A DNA stretch of 64,000 bases from Amyelois transitella (taxonomy: Eukaryota; Arthropoda; Insecta; Lepidoptera; Pyralidae), in assembly GCF_032362555.1 (NCBI RefSeq), contig NC_083513.1:9672001-9736000 (forward strand). Reading direction: 5' to 3'. The notes below the pieces were generated by a model. The model searched no databases. It was not told the origin of the DNA and saw only the letters and a list, made by a program, of their open reading frames with translations. Position 1 is the stretch's first letter. Every line of letters starts with the position of its first letter. The position numbers were made by a program, and so were the translations under genes. Shown here piece by piece: positions 48,401 to 60,400 of this stretch.

Positions 48401-51400
48401 ACCACTTGAGTCTAGTAATCAACATATGAAAGAGCCTAGTATTGGCCTAACGCTGTTACAAATAAATAAATAAACAATCAGGGTATAGTACTGCTATCTT
48501 CATATATTCAATTTTCCGTCCCTGTATCGATCTCATTTGTAGGTTAAACTACAATGTCTTCATCACTTATCATCACGGAACATAATACATATTACCAAAG
48601 AAAGAAATTGACCAATCAGGTTGCGTTCGCAACATTCAGTGCTGCGATTGGCGTATGAAAATACTTAACATTGTTATTTATTCACTAACATGTAACATTA
48701 CCTTACATTTGTTTTTAAACTGAAATTTCGGCGCTTTTATTAAGTTTATTTAAAAAGATTCCTTCCATCCTCTATGATTTTATCATTGTTACGTAAAATC
48801 TGCTTTTGCGTTTATTTTATTCTTCTCAGATTATAGTTAATTGTAGCATTTTTCGCACTCATTATTGTTCTTACTTTTTTTTGTCAAATTACAAAAATAA
48901 TAAACGAACTGTTTGCCCACAGGAGTAACAACCGTTCACCCCCCGACCACCCCTCCGTACCCACCTCCCCAGCAGATGTTCCCAGTGAATCAACTCGCCA
49001 CCAACCTTAATCAGGTAAGATTTAATGATTTAAAGGTCCACTTGATAGGAAGTGGTTTTCTTAATCTATGGATTATAATGCTTGTAAGGATACGCTGAAC
49101 GTTGTGGTCTCTTTTTCTATGTTTTCTTACCGTAAAATATAATTTGAAAATATTTTTTAGGATAATAATATTTATAGGTTTCCTAATGGTTTTCTACAGC
49201 GATGTTTCCTAATATAACTATTGGCATCAAAAGTTTATATATTAACTTTTGATAATTTAATTGAAAATTTAAAAAAAAAAATAAGAAAACCTTTTGATGT
49301 TATATAATACGATTTCCAATAACCGTAAATCTTTGACAAGTGTTCAAAGGAAACAAATGCCTATGAGTATTCTTGAAATAAACAAATATCGTGCTATTAG
49401 AGCCCTCCCACGCGCAAGACACGCAAATGCAGTAAGGTCGGCTGCAAATTCTTGCTGATGGAAGCTTTACAGCGGCTCGATCAACACCTTAGGAAAGTGG
49501 GCGTCGACGCCGTTGTCGCTACTTCAAGGGTGATTTTGATTATTAGTACCTATAGTTTCACAATTCATTTGTTTTTATCACACATTAGGTATGAGAATAG
49601 TAGACTGATACGTTGAAGTGTAGTTGGAGATAATAGAGGAAGATAAAGGGTTTAAGAAAGTAGTACATAGATGATTAGAAAGTTAACGGCGTTAGGAATC
49701 ATCTACACATAAATCAAAATATCTTTAATCTATAACTTCGGTAGGTACATGTAAATTGAAGTATTTATAAGTAAAAACAAAGCCTCGAAATTTATAGTAT
49801 GAGGAGAACAAGTATATATGTAGATGTTAATTAGTTAGCGTTGTCCTTATGTAAAAATAAAAGCAAAGTATTATTTATACATATGTCATCAATATCAAAA
49901 TAATTAAAATACTGTTTAAATTTACTTACATTTCGAATAACGGATTTGCTATCCTTTTAATCATTTTAAGGGTATTGTAAAAAGATTGCACGTCGAACTT
50001 TGCAAAAATGCAAACGGCTGTTTAAATTTTTCGGTACAATAGCGCCCAACAAACTGACGTCGTGTTCGATATAATTGGGTATCAAAATTAAAGCTCCACA
50101 ATGCCGACTGTCTCTACGAACTACGAACAGTCTCCTACTGAAAAACATTCACACAAACCGAAATCTTATGGTCTACGGGATCGAACCAACTTTTCATCAA
50201 GTTCCTTTGCGAGCGACTACGATTTCTTTCCCTCCTTTTACTCGTACATGTCGTGAGATGTACACGGGTGTGTTGATCCCCAGCACCTGCTTCAGGAGCT
50301 GGAGCAGCAGCAGCTTTTGGCCGCGCAGCAACACCAGAAGTACGCCCACGGCGAGCCCAGGCCCAACTCGAGGTCGTTACAGGTCGGTGCAATAATAATA
50401 ATTACATTTGTCAGTTGTTCGAATGAAAGGTGAGGAGTCTATTGGAACAAGCCCGAACGATGATGATTTTAGAAGCCAAAGGGATTACTCATCGATGACG
50501 ATTCCACCTTCTACCGCCAACTAGGAAACCGCACTCCGATGAATTACGATTAAACTTGAGCGAAATGTCGTACAACCTTCGAGCTGTGTTTGTAGAAAAT
50601 TCAGTTGCGCGATAAGTATTATCCAAATTGTGGCAATACATACCCGGCTCGCCTGCAGTCCCGATGTGATGGCAAAAGACGGTGCAATATAATTTACGGT
50701 AGACGAATGTGGTTCTTTTGCGGTCAGTGATTTCTGATATGCTGTGAACAAAATTTGACATAGTATTTATGTATTTATGCTCGACTCGACTGACAGAACT
50801 GGAACATTAGTTAGTTGTTTATAGTTCAGTTAGAAAATTTTTAGAAATCTACCCTTTTTTGATAGTGACAGACGTCAGAGGCCGTTAGGAAATACATTAC
50901 AAATTCAGAATCCGTTGTTACTTTAATAGGCTGTTCTATTCCGTTCACCCGATAAGAACAAAATCATATATCGCAAATGCCCATCTGAGGTTGTATAAAC
51001 TATATGAGAGAGCGTGAATGCCCAAAGGGTGCAACTAGTGTTAGTTTAATCGACTGTTCTATTCCCCCACTCAAAAATAACGAAATCATAAGTCTCGTTG
51101 CCTATCTGTATAAAATGAGAGAGCGTGAAAGCGCAATGGGCGAACTAGGAATGGGGACGACGTATCCTCACTTTGGAACGAACATTCCAGAGTCAATTGG
51201 TATGCGAGGAGGCCGCGGGCGCAGCCGGGGTGGAAGCCCGAGAGTTGAGCGCGGTGCTCGCGTATCTCCAAAGGGAGGTGCCTTCGCTGGTCGCCTTGCC
51301 GCCCAACGAACTGCGATCGTTGGTGCTGCAGGTATATCATCAGAAACATACGTCTAGCTAGACACGAGTTCAAATCTCAAAAACAAAAACGAGCGCGTCA

Positions 51401-54400
51401 AGTTTTCCCCGACTTTGAAGTAAACAGAGCGTTTTAAAAAGTTAGTCTTTAATCATATTCGCAAATACGGTTTCTGATTAGGCGTTTCACGTAAACTTCT
51501 CGGTTTGAAACCATTAATGCTATAGAAGAAGGGCGTTTATTACTTGTTTCGTCTAAATTAATATAAAATTTCGTATAAAATTTCTGGCTAGCACAAATAA
51601 TCATACATAAATATTCGCGGCGACTAGCTAGATCTATGTCTTTGTATGTCATCATTCATCTTTCACTCTTCATTCACAATGCATATTCCCAATCAATGCT
51701 GGTCTGGTTGAAGAAATGCATAGTACGTCAAATTTATATGGTAATCAGGTTTTTAACCCGAATACCCCTAAAGACATTAGATCTTCTCACAGCATCTAAA
51801 GTATCACTTACATGCTGCAAAAGATATTATCGGCCGCCTATGTAACCTTACATCGATCTACCCTGGTCCTATAATTATTATCATCATTACATCTCTTGGC
51901 TCCAATGTAAATTTGTAATTCTATATACTGCCAGAGCTATATATCACCAGCCTCCGAAACATGGCACGACGCCATTTTATCGCGCAACAAACAATCTCTG
52001 TCCCGTTTCACGTCATAATAAAAAGCGAAACAGCGATAGTTTTTCACACGATAAAAATGGCGTTGAGCATGGCCCTCCAATGCAGGTGTATTACACCCTT
52101 TAAATCAGAGCCATATTTGACTTTCCTCGATAGACTTACTGGCCAGCGACTTGCGTCTGGTTGTGCAGGAAAACATTACCTCTCTCATCACTAAACACGT
52201 TTAATTCTGCAGGAGATCATCACCTCTCTCATTATTTAATCGCAATAACGATCACATTCTCACATTAACAAACCAATAATTAACCACTGTAGTAAATAAA
52301 TACTTATAATTCTCTCATTTCATACTCCAGAGACACTATATGTAGGCTATACTAAAGGTTTGACTACCTTGGTAATGTAATGAGATTATCATCTCTCTCT
52401 ATTCATAGGGCATTCTTGATCAAAATCTCAACTGTTAGTCACTACACTATATTACCGTCTCATAACACCTCTGACTACGTAACATCTGACGTCATTATAA
52501 AAAATGAACAACATAAGACTAACATTTGCCTCAAAACTTTAATCACAAGTGTCTATTGGACTCGAGCAAAAAGAAACTGTCTAATTATACATACGTGGAT
52601 ACATACTAAGCAAAATACTTCAGGAAACTTAACATTTAGACATAAAACTACCCGAATGTCCTGAGTGATGCTTCAACCGATACAGGTGATGCAACAGAAG
52701 TCTCACGAAATCCTCTCGGCGTCCTGCGGGGAGGACACTTCACCTGAGGGAGAAGAGAGTGAGGAGCGACAGGCGAGAAGGCTGCTGGCTGCTGCTGAGG
52801 AAGCCCTGACGAGGCAGGACCATCAGCATCACCACCACCAACACTACGCAGACCTGCAGGTATGATGAGCTCTAAAGACATTAGAATGAGATGCGAATAT
52901 TGGAATGATATCGTTCCATGCTGGGTTAGGTTAGTTATGAGGGTTGCACGTGCACATTCTCTTGAGTAACACACCCTAAATTTAGGTCATAGGACCCCGG
53001 GTTTCTTCCAACAGGAATCAATGCCTGATAAAAATTTATCTATAATTCTGCAGTCAACATAATGTCAGTTTTAGATAAGAATGTCAGGTACTTTTTTTTA
53101 AAATCACGATTTTCAATGAATATTGTATGTAATACGTATTGTAACGCAGCAGGTGGGCAGCAATTGCCAATACCGAGTGCGGGCGGCGTCACCGAACGCC
53201 GTGGGCGATGTGACGTTGGAAGAGGAACAGCCTACGTTACAACCGCACTTCACACTACCGCCACCTACTTTACCTTACGAAGACTATAGGTGAGCTTTAC
53301 ATGTTTAAAGTTAGTCTTTATTTCAGGGTTACTTAATATTTTTCGTTTAGCGAATAAATACTGTTCTATTTTTACATAAATCTTCATCAATTTCAGAGCG
53401 GGTACGTTTGCACCCGCGCCCGCGCTTCCCCAGCAAGGCGCGCCCGCTCCCGCCCCCGCCCCCGCTCCTACACCCGCCCCCGCGCCCGCTCCCGCGCCCC
53501 ACTACAAGCGGGAGCAGCGGGAACCTCCACAACACCACCATAACAACACAACCGCCGCTAAGAAGAAAGTTCGCAATGTGAGAGATGTTCTTTTATTTCG
53601 TTTTAAAATTGCAGAATGTTTATGTACCTATTTATAAAATTATTCTTTTGCCTAGTCTTATCTTTTTACTTAGGATGACGAAATCACGACTTTCAAGCGC
53701 AATCGACTTCGAACGTTATAGATTTCGGGATAATTGTTTGTGTTCTGCATTGTAATGGAAGGTTGTCCGTCGAATCTTGGCCTATGATGTTGAACACTAA
53801 ACCTGGGTTTAATTTGAATTGGAGTAGATTACATAATGCGATAAAGCCGCCTTTTGTTGTTTGATGTGCTATGAAGGGTATTTCTATATATATATATATA
53901 TATATATCTATCTACCTGTCCGTTCCCCAGGTGCGGTTCTCGGAGCGCGGCGGCGGCACGGCGGGCAGCGGGCCCGGGCCGCTGGGAGCGCCCGCCGCGC
54001 CCGCGCCCGCCGCCTACTCCGCCATGGACGTGGACGGCGAGACCGACTCCAACCACGACACCGCGCTCACGCTGGCCTGCGCCGGCGGCCACGACGAGCT
54101 GGCCGAGCTGCTGCTGTCCCGCGGCGCCGACATCGAGCACCGCGACAAGAAGGTCAGTGTGTCTCCCCACACCACAACCACGACACCGACTGTACAGCCG
54201 ATTTTAAACCGAGTCGCTCGGTGACCAAGGATCATTGTAACATGATTTGATACGTCCCAAGATAAAATAAAGGCACGTTACGTGGGCATTTAAGTGCCTG
54301 TATTTTTAATTAAACGGTTTTATTTAGCTCACCCCGTTTGTTTTATTTATTCTTGGGTCAAATTTAGTAATTCAAATTTCACCCTCTTCCTGTCAACCGA

Positions 54401-57400
54401 TTAATCTGAAATTTTGTATACACTTTGGATTTTGGTGACAATATAATTATGTTTATTCATTATCATTATAAATTCAAGATGGCCGCCGTTACAAAATGGC
54501 GGATAATTTAGGTTTCATTAATCCCATCAATATGGGTATCAAATGAAAGGGCTCAACAAGCAGAATACAATATACTATAAAAAATTGAAATCCAAGATGG
54601 CGGCCTCTACAAAATGGCGGATAACTTAGGTTTTATCAATCCCATCAACATGGGTATCAAATGAAAGGTCTCAACAGAATGCGAAATAAAAACTAAAAAC
54701 TAGAAAATAAAAATAGGTAAAAAAACTTTTTAAGTTAAACGGTTTTATGTTAAACATACATTGCAATGTTTAATATAAATGTACTAAAAACCAAAAAATA
54801 ATAAAATAGATACAGTCGTGGGAATTATAAACATATGCATAGACTAGACTAAAATAAAACCGTGGGGCACGTCAATTGTCTACAATCGTTGATTAAAATG
54901 TTTGTTTTGTAATGTTACACTATAATTAGGCAGTTGTTCAACCGACAACGATGGACGTGTGATAAGTAGGGCTAGAATGTGGAAACAAGTTAGCAAGCTC
55001 GATTAAGCAAGTTTTAGGGTTTCATAATGTTGAGCGAGTAGTACTTTTATCATAAGTTTTGTCGATTAAAGACAAACTACGAGCAGTGAAACGATTCCTC
55101 GCTAGCCAGCAAAATAGTAAGTAATTTGCGCACCGTCTGCGGGCCAACTGCCTAACGACGAATTAAACGATTCTTCTATCGCACATTAAGTCTATAATTT
55201 GTAGACAATTGACGTGCCCCACGGTTTTATTTTAGTCTAGTCTATGCATATGTTTATAATTCCCACGACTGTATCTATTTTATTATTTTTTGGTTTTTAG
55301 TACATTTATATTAATTTATTAACAGCTTGTACAGCTAAATATAACAGCTGATGCGACATAATATCGTTATCCTCGGATCGTTTGTTTTAATTAACTGCTT
55401 CTCGCACTGTAGAGATAACCCGGAACAAGAATAGGTATGAACATCAACATTTTTCCTCATACTTATCACCTTATATATGCACTAAAGACATAACGTTCTG
55501 AACAACCAATCTTATAGCAGATAAAATCTGCATAACGACGACCACGTACTTATAAACGCTGGGTAGAGAACCCACCTATAAAGTGTAAGAAGCTAAGATA
55601 TTTTTTATATTGCTATAACACTAATAAATAAACTTCTCTGACACAGGGTTTCACGCCACTCATCCTAGCGGCGACGGCGGGCCACGAGAAGATCGTGGAA
55701 ATCCTACTCAACCACGGCGCAGACATCGAAGCCCAGTCCGAACGGACGAAGGACACGCCACTGTCGCTCGCGTGCAGCGGGGGAAGATACGAAGTGGTCG
55801 AGTTGATACTGAGCCGCGGCGCGAACAAGGAACATAGAAATGTGTCGGATTATACGCCCCTTTCTTTGGCCGCGTCGGGTGGTTACGTTAACATCATCAG
55901 ACTCCTGTTGCACCATCAGGTTACTGAAGCTTGTGTTTTTTTTTAGAAAATTATAGAAATTACTACATTTTCATAGCTATCGATTAGTTAATAACACTTT
56001 ATAATTTAGCCGCCTTAGTCACCTTTTATGTTTGACAAACGCAAATAGGGGTAGCGACATTTTTAATTTTCTAAAAATTTTAAAGGTATTTTGACCATTG
56101 AGCATCGTCGTTCTTCATTACTTGTCAAAATATGTAAACAAAAAATATTAATGAGTTTGTCACGATTTGTTTGGATCATATTCTTCAACCACATAGTCCC
56201 TTGGTAATGGCAAAGATTTCCTGATTTCCAATAGCCCCATTTATGTCATGTAGTAAATATTTGACATTCCAGGCGGAGATAAACTCCCGCACGGGTTCCA
56301 AGCTAGGGATCTCTCCGCTCATGTTGGCCGCCATGAACGGTCACACAGCGGCTGTGAGACTCCTGCTCGACTGTGGCTCCGACATCAACGCACAGATCGA
56401 GACCAACCGCAATACCGCTCTTACCCTGGCCTGCTTCCAAGGTAAATATTGTATAGATATCTCATCTCTGACGCCACAGATAAAAAAAAGGAGAAATAGT
56501 TTGTCGATTTTCTGATAAATTGCAGATGAGTCGCATGTAAAGAATAATGTCTGAGACGACGAAATGATGTAGACATCTATACGACAACAAGAATCCCAAA
56601 TAGCACAAGCAAATCTTTTACGGATTTTAACTTACAAAGGCTTGCTCAATCTGTGTCATTTGTCCCTTATATATTTATTTTAACATAAATATTTAATAAC
56701 TTTAACGTCCGTTGTTCCTAACCTATCTAGCCTTTTATTGCGGTCGAATCCGAAATGGGACCAATTATTTGCCACATAATGTGATAAAATACGTGTCTTC
56801 CAAAGTTCCAATTAAAATGTATTATCATAATCTATTTGTCAGGTCGACACGAGGTAGTGAGCTTACTCCTAGACCGAAAGGCGAACGTGGAACACCGTGC
56901 CAAAACCGGACTCACCCCCCTCATGGAAGCGGCCAGCGGTGGATATGTTGAGGTCGGTCGCGTTCTGCTGGACAAGGGCGCCGACGTGAACGCGCCGCCC
57001 GTGCCGTCCTCGCGGGACACCGCCCTCACCATCGCCGCCGACAAGGGGCACACCAAGTTTGTGGAGCTGCTGCTCACCAGGTAACTACATCGCTACGTGG
57101 TGAAGACTTGACCTTTGTACCACCACTCACTATCGCCGATGTTAAGGGACAAGTACTGAGCTGTTTCCACGCAATTCGACATTAAGAAACTTTATTGGTG
57201 TTATTGGGCTAGGAACTGTGACGTTTGTCTCGGTAAAAAATAAATGCGATAGTGAAAAAGATGAGCTAGCTGGTGTTCTGTGTAGCGGAGGCCATGGCTA
57301 TAAAGATTGCGTCTTATGATATGGCATGTAACAGTATTGTCCCAATCTAACATATAAAGTGGAGTAATTTAGCAAAGATTATCTTGATATCTGTACATAA

Positions 57401-60400
57401 TTTTTGGCTTTGTTTTTAGGCGAGCAGCGGTAGAGGTGAAAAACAAAAAAGGCAACTCCCCCTTATGGCTGGCGGCGAACGGCGGCCATATTGCCGTCGT
57501 CGAAATGTTGTACAACGCCGGCGCCGACATCGACTCACAGGACAATAGAAAGGTATTTATAAGCTTTATATTTGTATTTGATGTACATATTTAACTTCAC
57601 ATAAAAATACCCCAGCTTCCATGAGAGTGTGGTACAATGTTCTTTGTTATCTGAGGAAATAAACGATATTTGTTTTATTATTTTAATGTAAATAAAGCAT
57701 AAGAAATATGTAGGTATTATGGCTAGGTTAGAGATGTATTTCTGTCTACCCCTCTAGGAAATTGACGTGACATTAACTTACTACTTGTTGTTTTTTTTAT
57801 AGGTTTCATGCCTGATGGCCGCCTTCCGTAAAGGCCACACTAAAGTGGTCAAATGGATGGTCAGTGTCGTCACGCAATTCCCTTCAGATCAAGAAATGAC
57901 AAGGTAAGAATACACACACATGATCACGTCTATATCCCTTGCGGGGTAGACAGAGCCAACAGTCCTGAAAAGACTGAATGGCCACGCTCAGCCACTCGGC
58001 TCAATGATAGAACCGAGATTCAAATAGTGACAGGTTGCTAGCCCATCGCCTAAAAGAGGAATCCTAAGTTTATAAGCCTATCCCTTAGTCGCCTTTTACG
58101 ACATCCATGGGAAAGAGATGGAGTGGTCCTATTCTTTTTTGTAATAGTGCCGGGAACCACACGGCAAAGAATATTGGAAAGAACAAGGTAAGAATATTGG
58201 ATACCAATTCAATTAACGCTCAAGTAGAGGCATCTGTAATTTATTTGTGTTGTGTCTCATAGTTGCATCTTTCACCACTTTGGGTCTGGAGTGATATTCT
58301 TATATTTTTTTTATTGTAACTTTCAATCTTTGCACTGAAAGAATCATGTGAAACGTTTCGTTCACAGGTATATCTGCACAATATCGGACAAGGAGCTGTT
58401 AGAGAAATGCCAAGAGTGTGTTCACGTGATTCGTGCCGCCAAAGAGACGCAAGCGGCTCGGGCCAACCAGAACGCGACCATACTGCTTGAAGAATTGGAC
58501 GCCGAACGGTGCCGCGAGGAAAGTCGCAGGCAGGCCGCCGCTAGACGTCGGGAGAAGAAGAAAAAGAAGAAGATGGAAAAGAAGGTAATATGTTATGTGT
58601 TTTGAACAAGTGCCAAGTGTTTACGTAAATTAACGCGTAAAACCAATGTTTAAATTAAATTTTACGTCTTTTTGTTCCTTATTATTTTATTTTAAGGATA
58701 AAAATACACGACTGTTTCACTCCGGCACTGATATAAGCCCATCTAAGGAATTCCAGCACCTTATATTTTCGTGGGATTGAGTTCCGATTCACACATATCT
58801 AACCTTTTACATTAACAGGAGGAACGACGTAAGCTACAAGCTGAAAACGACAAGAACTCGATGTATTGCGATAAGGCCATAGAGTCCGAGACGGGGGAGC
58901 CCGACGACGAGCCCCAGATCAAGGAGGAGGGAGACTCCGGCATCGACGCCAACTCACAGGTAAGCAAGGGCCCGGTATTTAAGTTGACGTATGAGTACAC
59001 CTTTGCAAATGAGGTATTTCAATCGTGGTAAAAGGGTCGTATGACAGGTGACTTTAGGCCACAAATTTTGTGATGCACATCTATCCTTCCTTTTAATATT
59101 AATAGAGGATGGACTAAATATAACAATGTAGTTACAGGTGTCGTAAATATTTGACATCAACAGATGATAGTTTCTAGCCTACGTAGATATATAAATATAG
59201 TAGTTGAAACTTTTGAAAAGTATTTGACATTTGTGTCTTATTAGGTTGACACCGTTTGTCTAATTTTATTTGTGAAAAGTTAAGTGTTAGAACCAACTTA
59301 ATAAAAAAATGATATTCCGCCGTAGGGCTCATGCTCTTCATCTGACGTGAAGGCGCCGCCCGCGCCGAGCGTGAAGAGCAAGAAGAAGAAGAAGGACGAG
59401 AAGACCCCTCCTCCGCCGCCGCCGCCGCCTGCGCAGCCCGCCAAGAAACAACCCGACAAGGTAACTATTCACAGATATATGTAATTAATGTTCGCGGTAA
59501 ACATCCTCAGATTTTTTTTTTCAAATCGTTTATTTTGTTAGAGATTATTTCTTAAATCTGATTTTTCTAAAATTCTAGAACAAACAAAAACCGGAAACGA
59601 AGCCAGAAAAAGAGACGAGTAAACCTGACAAGAAACAAGAGAAGGAGAACGTGGCCCCCGCCTCTCCCGCCGAAACTCCTGCGCGAAGGCAGGACAAGAA
59701 GCATGACAAGTTAGTATCAATACTTACAATAACTTGGGAAACAAATATGGCACCCTTGGCGATATGCTTCGGCTACAAATACTTAGTGATGGATTTACTC
59801 ATGTCACTATGCTTCGTTTAGTAAAAGCTAATAGCGATTTACTAAAAGAGCAACATTTTCAATAGGCAGATAAAAAATATTCGCAAGATAAATTGCCTTA
59901 CAACAAAAGTAGTGTCAACGTAAACATTTTCGCTTACACATAGGTACTTTTGTTTTACTATTTGCATTTATCTATCGGATAACTTATCCGCCTACTGAAA
60001 ACTAGCCCTTAGTCTTTTAAAAATAAAATTTGTCGAATGAGTTACAGAAGAATAATTCAAATTGAAATTTTTCAAATACATAATTTAAAAATTTTATTCA
60101 TTATTATCACTTAATAATTATCATGTCTTTTGGTTTTACAACATTGGTCGACGTCAAATAAATTACTTAAAACTAAGTTTACTGCCGTTTCCAAAACGTC
60201 AAGTCAAACATAAGATGCGGTAACCAACTGCACCGTCGTCGTGATGACGTCAACTTCACAATTATACAAACTTAGAACATGAATGTGGAACATTTCAATA
60301 TGGGCATTCGTCTAGGCATTTTATATATTTGTTTTGCAACAAATGTTAAGGGGTTGTAGTTGTAGGGTAGATTTGATTTTGCTTCTTATTTTGTAATTTA

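Noticed and set aside
53347..53541. Gly/Arg-rich minus-strand frame opposite mask exon 22
   Set aside because: It is a shadow of the Ala-Pro codons of exon 22; it has no splice or homology support.
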